A DNA stretch of 64,000 nucleotides from Clostridiales bacterium (lineage in GTDB: Bacteria; Bacillota; Clostridia; Lachnospirales; Lachnospiraceae): positions 84,908 through 148,907 of the forward strand of contig DUNO01000041.1 of the NCBI GenBank assembly GCA_012839295.1, in the 5' to 3' direction. Made by a program: the position numbers and the translations under genes. Within the stretch, counting starts at the first letter, position 1; every line of letters begins with the position of its first letter. Shown here piece after piece: positions 45,716-54,158 of this stretch. The notes beneath the pieces are model-generated. The model was given only the letters and a program-made list of their open reading frames with translations. It was not told the origin of the DNA and did not search any database.

Positions 45716-46810
45716 ATGATTCTGCTACAAATGAATTTATGCGCTACAATTCTTATTCTACTAGTATTAATTGTTCGTTATTTCCTGTTGTATAAACTAC
45801 CCAGAAGAACCTTTTTATTTTTATGGAATATTGTTTTATTCCATTTAACCATTCCTTTTCCGATAAAACTTCGGTTGAATGATTTAAAAATAGCAAAAGG
45901 GTTCGCTGGATTGATAATGCATACAGATAACGTATCATTAACTAATTCAGAAATACCAATAGATCGTATGAACATATTAAGATTCCATGGTATAAATGAG
46001 CTGGTAGAGGTTGATAACTGCTTAGTAACTTTTTCTCTCAAGATGATATGGTTAATAGGTGTTCTTTTTTGTGCAGCGTATTTTCTCGTTAATCATATTA
46101 AGCGTAGACTTGAGTACAACCAAGCTTTACCACATCCAAATGGAGTGGTGGATACTTTTCAATTCAATTTATCAATGAAACGTACTATTCAACTTAAGGT
46201 ATCTGACAGGATATTATCTCCTTTGACTTTTGGTATTTTTCGTCCAGTAATCTTAATTCCGACAGTAATGAAAATAAAGGATGAATGTCAGCTGAAGCAT
46301 ATTATTATGCACGAACTTGTACACATTAAACAATTTGATATAGCAATCATCTGGTTATTTACTGCCATATTGTGCATTCATTGGTTTAATCCTTTTGTAT
46401 GGGTAATGTGTATATTTATTAAGCGTGATATAGAAGTTGCTTGCGATGAAAAGGTATTAAAAATACTTGGAGTAGAGACAAAGTCTTATTATGCTAATAC
46501 CTTAATATTACTAGAAGAAGTAAGACGTGAATTAATATCAACAAGTATCAATTTTAGTATTAATCCAATTGAAGAAAGGATAGTCTCTGTTATGAAAGCG
46601 AAAAATTCTCATAAAGTAATTATGCATGTTCCATTTATTATTATTTTCCTATTTATTGCGATTTTAATGAAAGTAAATGTAAGTGCTTATGAAGGTACAG
46701 GTGATAAAAACAACTTAAGTAATATTGCGGTTCCTGATCTATATGGCAAAACAGTAGATGAATCCCGTTCGATACTTGATATTCATGGTTTAACTTTTAT
46801 TATTGAGTAA
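45716..46810 (+). CDS. BlaR1-like M56 metalloprotease with partial PASTA domain
   Basis: 364 residues. Several membrane helices surround an M56 domain with IIMHELVHIKQ (HExxH zinc motif) and a downstream EVACDEKVL third-ligand segment. After the last helix (about 300-320), the outside tail reads VPDLYGKTVDESRSILDIHG, which is the first half of a PASTA domain; the protein stops there. PASTA domains bind peptidoglycan or beta-lactams. BlaR1 proteins normally carry a penicillin-binding domain, so a PASTA half-domain is unusual. It may sense cell-wall state and cleave or signal to the BlaI-like repressor. Confidence 0.88.
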   Translation: MILLQMNLCATILILLVLIVRYFLLYKLPRRTFLFLWNIVLFHLTIPFPIKLRLNDLKIAKGFAGLIMHTDNVSLTNSEIPIDRMNILRFHGINELVEVDNCLVTFSLKMIWLIGVLFCAAYFLVNHIKRRLEYNQALPHPNGVVDTFQFNLSMKRTIQLKVSDRILSPLTFGIFRPVILIPTVMKIKDECQLKHIIMHELVHIKQFDIAIIWLFTAILCIHWFNPFVWVMCIFIKRDIEVACDEKVLKILGVETKSYYANTLILLEEVRRELISTSINFSINPIEERIVSVMKAKNSHKVIMHVPFIIIFLFIAILMKVNVSAYEGTGDKNNLSNIAVPDLYGKTVDESRSILDIHGLTFIIE

Positions 46811-46914
46811 TACCCAAATACACTGCTTTATGCATAGAAAGCAAGTCAAATACTATGGGGAAATGATTTATATCACAAATAATATAATTACTAAAAATAA
46901 TGTGGAGGTATTAT

Positions 46915-47316
46915 ATGAAAAAAGTATTGAGAATACTAATTGCAGTTACGATATTGGTTAGTTTATTTAGTTCAACAGCTTATGCGTCTAATGAAACACA
47001 TACACATTGTAACGAAGAAAAAGCAAATGGTGACGTTAAAGTTGTTTATATTTCATCAAACGATTTTGAACACTTGATAGCTAATACTTCAAATATTATA
47101 TCACCTATGGGTATAACTTGCTGTGACAGAGCACCCCGTCTTGAATGGAGAACAACATCTATCATGCATATATATCCTAACCCTGCTGGATATTGTCAAT
47201 CAGTAGCCTATTTCGGCGATCAGTATTGTACTTATTGTGGGGCGGTTTGGCAATATGGTGTATGCTATCGGCAAACATCTGGATGTGGCAGCTATCATGG
47301 TGGTATCATAACATAA
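46915..47316 (+). CDS. Secreted Cys-rich protein of unknown function
   Basis: 133 residues from the ATG at 46915, 7 bases after GTGGAGG. A clear signal peptide (about 1-29; MKKVLRILIAVTIL then an AYAS cleavage area) precedes a mature part with eight or nine cysteines (ITCCDRAP, YCQSV, YCTYCGAVW, GVCYRQTSGCGS). The Cys and His spacing would suit disulfides or a zinc site. I do not recognise the family. It lies about 100 bp after the M56 gene and is a likely output of that regulatory pair. Confidence 0.7.
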   Translation: MKKVLRILIAVTILVSLFSSTAYASNETHTHCNEEKANGDVKVVYISSNDFEHLIANTSNIISPMGITCCDRAPRLEWRTTSIMHIYPNPAGYCQSVAYFGDQYCTYCGAVWQYGVCYRQTSGCGSYHGGIIT

Positions 47317-47370
47317 TATCATAGATAATAAGTATAATTTTATAAGCATGGGAGCTTCTTTGAAGGTAAT

Positions 47371-47387
47371 AGGATAAACGCATCAAT
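47371..47387 (+). repeat. Direct repeat flanking the BlaI/M56 island, right copy
   Basis: AGGATAAACGCATCAAT, identical to 44818-44834 and 2.5 kb away. It lies just before the terminator that ends the island. Confidence 0.75.
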
Positions 47388-47402
47388 CTGCAAAGTATAA
47401 TG

Positions 47403-47460
47403 AAAAAAATCCAGAAAACATAAGGAATCAGATCCACCTTATAAGTTTCTGGATTTTTTT
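47403..47460 (+). terminator. Terminator at the end of the island
   Basis: AAAAAAATCCAGAAA pairs with TTTCTGGATTTTTTT; an inner CATAAGG/CCTTATAAG pairing extends the stem. A long T-tract follows. Confidence 0.85.
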
Positions 47461-47545
47461 ACTTTTCTTTTTTACTAATAAGACCGACATAATTGAATAA
47501 TTGACGAGATTCTCGATTTTTCTATTTTTGGGGATTTACTAAAGC

Positions 47546-47686
47546 ATGACTGGATACTTACTTCAAAACAACTTAATAGAAAAGCTAGGTTCTCTTCATA
47601 ATTCCAGCCAAACATACGAGGATGCAATTGCGGCATTGATGAAAATAGCAGATGGAGAAATGTTTAAAGATAGTACTTTTGAATAG
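47546..47686 (+). pseudogene. 46-codon fragment of unknown origin
   Basis: An ATG-started frame reads MTGYLLQNNLIEKLGSLHNS and continues DAIAALMKIADGEMFK. It is protein-like but has no strong ribosome site and sits in an AT-rich 566-base gap between two terminators. It may be a gene remnant or a small gene. The rest of this gap holds only the two terminators and nothing else I can identify. Confidence 0.35.
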
Positions 47687-47797
47687 CAAAAAATAAAAAA
47701 TAGAAGTTACAAAATTTTATGAGCCTCATTGTGGCTCCTATTTTTGCAGTATACCATGTAGCCGTTAAAGCTGAAAATGAGTAATGCATCCCAAATC

Positions 47798-47849
47798 AAA
47801 GAATAGCCCGACATGATATATTTAATATATCCATGCCGGGCTATTCTTT
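47798..47849 (-). terminator. Terminator of the ABC exporter operon
   Basis: AAAGAATAGCCCG pairs with CGGGCTATTCTTT, and inner ATGATATA/TATATCCAT pairing continues the stem. It lies just past the end of the minus-strand exporter operon. Confidence 0.88.
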
Positions 47850-47882
47850 AAAATCCATGAAAATAAACTAAGATATTCCCTC

Positions 47883-49763
47883 TTACGCCGTCTTCTCAAA
47901 CTGCGAATTATAGAGGTTCGCATAGAAGCCGCCCTTTGCAAGGAGTTCTTCATGGCTGCCCTGTTCCACAATATCACCGTTGTTCATAACCAGAATTAAA
48001 TCTGCATCACGGATCGTAGAAAGCCGGTGGGCTATGATAAAGCTGGTTCTTCCCTTCATCAGGGAGTCCATTGCCTTCTGGATTAACAGCTCAGTTCTGG
48101 TATCGACGGAGCTGGTGGCTTCATCCAGGATCAGGATCTTAGGGTCGGCCAGGATGGCGCGGGCGATGGTGAGCAGCTGCTTCTGGCCCTGGGATACATT
48201 GCTGGCCTCCTCGTTGAGCACCATGTTATAGCCATCCGGAAGGGTGGAGATAAAATGGTGGACATGGGCGGCCTTTGCAGCCCTCATTACCTCCTCGTCA
48301 GTGGCATTTAGCTGGCTGTAGCGGATATTCTCCAGGATGGATCCGTTAAAGAGCCAGGTGTCCTGGAGGACCATGCCAAACATCTTGCGTAAGTCACTGC
48401 GGTTAAAGTCCTGGATATTGTGGCCGTCAATGAGGATCTGTCCGCTGTTGATGTCATAGAATCTCATCAGCAGCTTTACAATCGTTGTTTTACCGGCACC
48501 GGTAGGTCCTACGATGGCAATTTTCTGGCCCTTATAAACCTTGGCGTTAAAATCATTGATAATGATCCTGTCCGGGTTGTAGCCGAAATGGACGTTCTTA
48601 AATTCCACATTTCCATTCAAGCCCTGGATGGATACAGGGTTTTCCACTGTCTGTACCTCTTCCTCGGCACTTAAGAATTCGAATACCCTCTCAGCCGCAG
48701 CAGCCGCCTGCTGGAACATATTCGCTACCTGCATCAGCTGGTTGATGGGCTGTGTGAAGCTTCGGATATATTGGAAGAAGGACTGGATCTGTCCAATCTT
48801 AATCTTACCCTTAATTACAAGGTAGCCGCCAAGGATGGCCACGCCTACATAACCGATGTTGCCTACGAAGGACATGATCGGCATCATAAGACCCGATAAA
48901 AATTGGGACTTCCAGGCGGATTCATAAAGCTTTTCATTCTTTTCATTAAATTCCTCAAAGGATTCTTCTTCCTTGTTGTAGGCCTTAATGATTGTATGGC
49001 CGCCGTAAACCTCTTCTACCTGGCCATTCACATGTCCCAGGTATTCCTGCTGCTGCTTGAAATATTTCTGGGACTTCTTGATAACCTGGCTTACCATGAG
49101 GACGGAAACCGGTAAAATCAAAAGTGCCAGCAAAGTCATATAGACATTGATCCTCAGCATCATGATGAGGACACCGACTACGGATACGGAGGAGGTGATC
49201 AGCTGCGTCAAGCTTTGGTTTAAGCTTTGGTTCAGGGTATCAACGTCATTTGTAACCCGGGACAGGATCTCACCGTGGGAATGGGTGTCAAAGAAGTTCA
49301 TCGGCATACGGTGGATCTTTTCCGAGATATCCTTACGGAACTTATAGCTTACCTTCATGGAAATGCCGGATAATATCCAGCCCATGACAAAGGAGAACAC
49401 GGAGCTGACGGCATAGATAATGATCAGGGTAAGTAATATCTTCCCGAGGGCGGTGAAATCAATGCCCTTTCCGCCCCTGATTTTGTCTAGCAGGCCTTCT
49501 GCTATTTCTGTAGTCGCATCACCCATGATGGTCGGGCCTATGATGGAAAATATGGTGCTGCCCACAGCAAAGATGAAGGCTATAAAAAATCCGATTTTAT
49601 ATTTGGAAAGAACCTTGACTAATTTTACCATGGTTCCCTTGAAATCCTTTGCCTTTTCCCCGGGCATCATTCCCGGAGGGCCGCCAAACCCGGGACCCAT
49701 CCTTCTCCTTCCGGGAGCGGGCTTCGTTGTTACCGGCTGGTTGTTGTTTTCTTCTCTGCTCAT
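47883..49763 (-). CDS. ABC exporter subunit with the catalytic Walker B (heterodimer)
   Basis: 626 residues. A Gly/Pro/Met-rich N-terminus (about 18-36) precedes six membrane helices and an NBD (about 385-620). Walker A is GPTGAGKTT and Walker B ends LILDEATSS with the catalytic Glu. Its signature motif is degenerate (NVSQGQKQ instead of LSGGQ). In a dimer with the 746-residue partner it would contribute the good Walker B, as in BmrCD-type heterodimers. It overlaps the partner's stop by ATGA. Probably a drug or lipid exporter; substrate unknown. Confidence 0.93.
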   Translation of the reverse strand: MSREENNNQPVTTKPAPGRRRMGPGFGGPPGMMPGEKAKDFKGTMVKLVKVLSKYKIGFFIAFIFAVGSTIFSIIGPTIMGDATTEIAEGLLDKIRGGKGIDFTALGKILLTLIIIYAVSSVFSFVMGWILSGISMKVSYKFRKDISEKIHRMPMNFFDTHSHGEILSRVTNDVDTLNQSLNQSLTQLITSSVSVVGVLIMMLRINVYMTLLALLILPVSVLMVSQVIKKSQKYFKQQQEYLGHVNGQVEEVYGGHTIIKAYNKEEESFEEFNEKNEKLYESAWKSQFLSGLMMPIMSFVGNIGYVGVAILGGYLVIKGKIKIGQIQSFFQYIRSFTQPINQLMQVANMFQQAAAAAERVFEFLSAEEEVQTVENPVSIQGLNGNVEFKNVHFGYNPDRIIINDFNAKVYKGQKIAIVGPTGAGKTTIVKLLMRFYDINSGQILIDGHNIQDFNRSDLRKMFGMVLQDTWLFNGSILENIRYSQLNATDEEVMRAAKAAHVHHFISTLPDGYNMVLNEEASNVSQGQKQLLTIARAILADPKILILDEATSSVDTRTELLIQKAMDSLMKGRTSFIIAHRLSTIRDADLILVMNNGDIVEQGSHEELLAKGGFYANLYNSQFEKTA

Positions 49764-52000
49764 TGTTCCAGCTCCTCCTTTGATAATTGGGATGATGCAA
49801 TCTGCTGATATACTTCACAATCCCGGAGTAATTCCCTATGGGTTCCTTTGCCGACTATTTTACCGTCATCCAGGACCAGGATCTGCTCCGCATTCATGAT
49901 GGTGCTGATACGCTGGGCAACGATCAGGAGTGTGCTGTCAGACAGCTCTTCCTTCAGGGTCTTACGCAGGGCTGCGTCGGTCTTATAATCCAGTGCGGAG
50001 AAGCTGTCGTCAAAGATATAAACTTCAGGATCCTTTGCAATTGCCCTGGCGATGGACAGACGCTGCTTTTGTCCGCCGGATACGTTGGTGCCTCCCTCGG
50101 AGATCGGGGCGCCATAGCCCTCCGGCTTATTGTCGATAAACTCCTCTGCCTGTGCAATCCGGGCAGCCTTTTTCATGAGCATGTCATCCAGGCCTGAATT
50201 GCTGAATTTAATATTAGATTCGATTGTACCGCTAAACAGGACTCCTTTTTGTGGGACTAAGCCGATCCTATCCCTTAAATCCTTTTGGGATAGCTTGGTG
50301 ATATCGGCACCATCCAGCAAAATACTTCCGGCGGTGGCATCATAAAATCTTGGTATCAGGTTGATCAGGGTGGATTTACCGCTACCGGTACTTCCGATAA
50401 CGGCCGTTGTCTCACCGGGCTTTGCTATAAAGCTGATGTCTGACAGCACATCCTCGTCAGCACCCGGATAACGAAAACAGACATTGCGAAATTCCAGGAT
50501 GCCTTTCCGTGAGGAAGAGGCTGCTACCGGATTTTCAGGATCCAGGATGCTGATATCTGTGGAGAGCACCTCATCAATACGGTTTGCAGCAACGGTGGCC
50601 CTTGGCAGCATGATGGAGATCATGGTCAGCATCAGGAAGGACATAATAATCTGCATCGTATACTGGATGAAGGCCATCATGTCACCAACCTGGAGCGTAC
50701 CGTCCTCAATACTATGGGCACCAACCCAGAGGATCAGGAGGGAGATAAGGTTCATGATAATCATCAGCATCGGCATCATAAAGGTCATGACACGGGTTAC
50801 GAATAAGGAGTTTTTAGCAAGATCCATATTGGCCTTGTCAAAACGCTTTTCTTCATGGTCTACGGTACTAAAAGCACGGATGACCGGAAGACCGGTGAGG
50901 ATTTCACGGGTAACCAGATTGATCCGGTCAACCAGCTTTTGCATAATCTTAAATTTTGGCATTGCTATCACAAACAGGGTTCCAATGAGAAGGAATAAGG
51001 CGCCCACACCGATTGCCAGAACCCAGGACATGGAGGTATCTGTCTGGAGGACCTTATAGATTCCGCCAAGGGCCAGGATCGGGGAATAGATCACGATACG
51101 GATCAGCATTACGATCAGCATCTGTACCTGCTGGATATCATTGGTGCTTCTTGTAATTAAGGAAGCGGTGGAGAACTGGTCCATTTCCTTATGGGAGAAG
51201 GAAACTACCTTCCGGAATACATTGCTGCGCAAATCCCGTCCCATCCGGGCCGCTACCCTGGAAGCAATCAGGGTTACCAGGATGGAGGCGATCATTCCCA
51301 GCAGGGCGAAACCAAGCATCTTCAAGCCTACGACAATGATGTAATTAATCTGCATCTGATCCACGTCCACACCGATTGCCTGGTATTCGGCCTTGATGTA
51401 AGCGGAGGCAGAGGAAACCAGCATCGTATCCGACATGGCGCTGAATTTTTCCCTCAGGGTATCGGAAAAGGTTGCCTGGTTCTCGGCTGGCAGCAGGGAC
51501 AGGATTGCAAATATATCCGAAGAGCCTTGCTTTAGGGCGTCGGGAAGATTTGCAAGAATCTGCTGCTGTATCTGGACGGAGGTCTCTTCGGTGCCCTCCA
51601 GCAGGTAAACTATGGTAGAGGGAAGCGCCAGGGAGTCTGCCACAAGCTCTGTATCCACGCCGTCAAAGAGGTACAATTCCTCGGACTGGAGCAGAGGGTA
51701 TTTCTTTTCATAATCAGACCACTGCTTCCCGCTGTAATCCTCCTTTGACATCAGGGTAAAATGGGGAAGGGCAATGTCCTTTTCCTCCTGTGTCATAAAG
51801 ATGGTGAGCCTGTCAAGCTCCGTTTTGCGGAGCACCTCCGGTACGGAGGTGGCAATACCGTTTCTCATAATTCCGATATTGACAATCTCGGAGGTATAAG
51901 TAGGTAGGGACAAATCCGTATAAGCCTGCAGGATTAGCAGGAGGATAACCAAGATAATCGCTGCAGTTGATTTTTTCAAAAATTTCAGTAACTTAAGCAT
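49760..52000 (-). CDS. ABC exporter subunit with degenerate Walker B and large outside domain
   Basis: 746 residues. The first membrane helix (about 12-32) is followed by about 180 extracytoplasmic residues before helix 2, longer than usual. The NBD has Walker A GSTGSGKST and a good signature VSGGQKQR, but Walker B reads YIFDDSFSALD, with Asp instead of the catalytic Glu. This is the mirror image of its partner's defects, so only one ATP site of the pair should hydrolyse well. The outside insertion may gate or bind substrate. Confidence 0.93.
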   Translation of the reverse strand: MLKLLKFLKKSTAAIILVILLLILQAYTDLSLPTYTSEIVNIGIMRNGIATSVPEVLRKTELDRLTIFMTQEEKDIALPHFTLMSKEDYSGKQWSDYEKKYPLLQSEELYLFDGVDTELVADSLALPSTIVYLLEGTEETSVQIQQQILANLPDALKQGSSDIFAILSLLPAENQATFSDTLREKFSAMSDTMLVSSASAYIKAEYQAIGVDVDQMQINYIIVVGLKMLGFALLGMIASILVTLIASRVAARMGRDLRSNVFRKVVSFSHKEMDQFSTASLITRSTNDIQQVQMLIVMLIRIVIYSPILALGGIYKVLQTDTSMSWVLAIGVGALFLLIGTLFVIAMPKFKIMQKLVDRINLVTREILTGLPVIRAFSTVDHEEKRFDKANMDLAKNSLFVTRVMTFMMPMLMIIMNLISLLILWVGAHSIEDGTLQVGDMMAFIQYTMQIIMSFLMLTMISIMLPRATVAANRIDEVLSTDISILDPENPVAASSSRKGILEFRNVCFRYPGADEDVLSDISFIAKPGETTAVIGSTGSGKSTLINLIPRFYDATAGSILLDGADITKLSQKDLRDRIGLVPQKGVLFSGTIESNIKFSNSGLDDMLMKKAARIAQAEEFIDNKPEGYGAPISEGGTNVSGGQKQRLSIARAIAKDPEVYIFDDSFSALDYKTDAALRKTLKEELSDSTLLIVAQRISTIMNAEQILVLDDGKIVGKGTHRELLRDCEVYQQIASSQLSKEELEQ

Positions 52001-52123
52001 AAAAATTCCTTTCTTAGCTTATATTTTTGTTCTGTCTTTCAAGCTGTGTTACAGTGTACAGTCCTACTCATCGATAGACAAGCAGTGGTGTTTATCTGCC
52101 AATGAGTGTGGCTGTAGATGGGA

Positions 52124-52558
52124 CTATGATTCGAATTTGCGTAAATTCTCTATCATTTTATTGGACAAGGATAATATTACGTTCAGCTCTTCCGTGGAGA
52201 AATCTTTAAAAAGCGTTTCATAAAGATTCTTCATCAGCTGTTCGCTTTGGATGGCGACCTCCCTGCCCTCCGGGGTCAGATATACCCTCATGATCCTTTT
52301 ATCGGCTTCGTCCACCAACCGGTAGACAAAATGCTTGGCTTCCAGGGTGTTCAGCATTCCGGTAATTGTAGATGCCTTCACGCAGGTCATAGTGGCCAGC
52401 TCTTTTTGGGAAATACCTTCATGTCCTTTAATCAGGGATAATAATTTTGGCTGGCCGGGATGAAGGTTCTTGTTAATGGATTTGTGGTAGGATAACAGGT
52501 GGAAGGATTTCGAGATTTCCATAAGGTTTCTGGCGATTTGTTTGATTTCTTCCGGCAT
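52124..52558 (-). CDS. MarR-family regulator of the exporter
   Basis: 144 residues with the MarR winged helix (GISQKELATMTCVKASTITG, LEAKHFVYRLVDEADKRIMRVYL) and dimerising helices at both ends. Ribosome site AAAGGAGGTGAT precedes the ATG. It heads the minus-strand exporter operon. An almost perfect palindrome over the predicted start of transcription supports autorepression relieved by a ligand. Confidence 0.92.
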   Translation of the reverse strand: MPEEIKQIARNLMEISKSFHLLSYHKSINKNLHPGQPKLLSLIKGHEGISQKELATMTCVKASTITGMLNTLEAKHFVYRLVDEADKRIMRVYLTPEGREVAIQSEQLMKNLYETLFKDFSTEELNVILSLSNKMIENLRKFES

Positions 52559-52594
52559 TTCTTTGACATCACCTCCTTTGTGGTAAGGATGTAT

Positions 52595-52620
52595 AAATTA
52601 CTTAGGAGCCTAACTAAATT
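52595..52620. promoter_or_regulatory. MarR operator
   Basis: A 26-bp near-perfect palindrome with core TTAGG..CCTAA and outer AAATTA/TAAATT. The TTAGnTAGG..CCTAAnTAA form is typical of MarR boxes. It covers the expected transcription start of the marR-exporter promoter. Confidence 0.8.
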
Positions 52621-52622
52621 AT

Positions 52623-52650
52623 ATTATAGCACGTGAACGCCCTCCGTCAA
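52623..52650 (-). promoter_or_regulatory. Promoter of the marR-exporter operon
   Basis: On the minus strand, TTGACG (52650-52645) and TATAAT (52628-52623) are separated by 16 bases. Transcription would begin around 52616, inside the operator. Confidence 0.8.
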
Positions 52651-52766
52651 TATACAGAATCATTAAAATTTAAAAACAAGGTACCTTTACTTTGTGAAAA
52701 TTGCATATAAGCATGCCTGGGAGGGCTGCTGCGGCATGGCCACAAAGGTATAAGGCGGACAAATAA

Positions 52767-52808
52767 GGGCGTGCCACAGACAGAAGAGGCTTTGTCTGTG
52801 GCACGCCC
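52767..52808 (-). terminator. Terminator of the aminotransferase gene
   Basis: GGGCGTGCCACAGACA and TGTCTGTGGCACGCCC form a perfect 16-bp stem with a 10-base loop, followed on the minus strand by TTATTTG. It lies 28 bases past the stop codon. Confidence 0.82.
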
Positions 52809-52835
52809 ATAAGGGAACAGGAACAGATGCTTGTC

Positions 52836-53936
52836 CTACCGGTTTAATAAATCCAGTAAAACCTTTAATAAAGCATCATTCAGCTCCGGCGTCATGAAGC
52901 AGAAACGGATGAATTTATTATCCAGGAAGGGGAAGGTGGAGCAATCCCGGATCATCATGCCTTTTTTGATGGCTGCTTCGAATAAATCCATGGAGGTAAT
53001 ATCCTCACGGAGGATTTTAACCAGGATAAAATTAGCCGTCGGTTCGTAATATTTTACATGCTTGCAGGTATTAAGGAGCCCGCAGATACGTGTTCGCTCC
53101 GCAGCAATCAGGGTACGGGTTTCCCGGATGTAATCCTCATCCGTGAACATGATCTCTCCCGCGATGGCAGCCAGGCTGTTAATGGTCCAGGGGTTTTTGC
53201 GTTGGTTTATTTCCTTTAATAAATCAGCATTGCCGCAGATGGCATAGCCGAGGCGAAGCCCTGGGGCGGCAAAGAATTTGGAAATGCCCCGGAGGATGAT
53301 AATGTTGTTATAATAGCCTGTCAGCGGAGCAGAGGTGATCTTGCGCACGTCCTCTGCAAATTCCACATAGGTTTCATCCACCATGACGAAGATGCCCTTC
53401 TGCTTGCAGATATCCAGGATCCTTCTCATGTCACTGCGGGTGATGGCGGAGGAGGTGGGGTTGTTGGGATTGCATAAAACTAACATATCCACATCGGAGG
53501 TTAATTTGGCCTCAAGCTTTCCGATATCCAAGAGAAAATTATTCTCTTCCTCCAGCCGGTAATACCGGGTCTGCCCACCGCCCAAGGAAATCTCCCGCTC
53601 GTACTCGGAGTAGGTAGGCCCGATAATCAATGCCTTCTTTGGGTGTTTTATCTGGATAAACAGGGAAATCAGCTCTGTGGAGCCGTTTCCAACGATGATA
53701 TTTTCCGGCTCAGTATGGACGTACTCGGCGATCTGCCTGCGAAGGGAGGTGTATTCACGGTCCGGGTAGCTCATAATGGCATCGATCCGCCCGGAGAGGG
53801 TCTCCTTCAGCTTTGGTGAAATACCCAGGGGGTTTACATTTGCTGAAAAGCTTACAATATCCTCCTTACGTATGCCGTATACCTTTTCTATCATCTCTAA
53901 ATCACTTCCGTGAAAATGATCCGTATGCTTTATCAT
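52836..53936 (-). CDS. PLP-dependent aminotransferase, CobD/HisC-like
   Basis: 366 residues of fold-type I. The N-terminus HTDHFHGSDLEMIEKVYGI resembles CobD (threonine-phosphate decarboxylase) and HisC. PLP contacts are visible: NVNPLGISP, NGSTELI, NPNNPTS, DETYVEF and the Schiff-base Lys in GISKFFAAPGLRLGY. No cobalamin or histidine genes are nearby, so the substrate cannot be decided. A good AAAGGAG precedes the ATG. It is transcribed alone. Confidence 0.88.
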   Translation of the reverse strand: MIKHTDHFHGSDLEMIEKVYGIRKEDIVSFSANVNPLGISPKLKETLSGRIDAIMSYPDREYTSLRRQIAEYVHTEPENIIVGNGSTELISLFIQIKHPKKALIIGPTYSEYEREISLGGGQTRYYRLEEENNFLLDIGKLEAKLTSDVDMLVLCNPNNPTSSAITRSDMRRILDICKQKGIFVMVDETYVEFAEDVRKITSAPLTGYYNNIIILRGISKFFAAPGLRLGYAICGNADLLKEINQRKNPWTINSLAAIAGEIMFTDEDYIRETRTLIAAERTRICGLLNTCKHVKYYEPTANFILVKILREDITSMDLFEAAIKKGMMIRDCSTFPFLDNKFIRFCFMTPELNDALLKVLLDLLNR

Positions 53937-54158
53937 AGTACTCCTTTCTTTACCTGAGGCTCCAGGGCTTTCCTTTCATAAAAGAGTTCCCGTGAGTCTT
54001 CAACATCCTACTGGATTTTTTTCCATATATGTTTTATAATCATTTAAGTAAGTATGTAAATATTATATCTTTTTTTTATTAAATTGCAATGCTTCAATAA
54101 CACTTGATTCATAGCTTGATCTGTACGAAAGAAAAGGGCAGGAGAAGGGGGAAACGAA

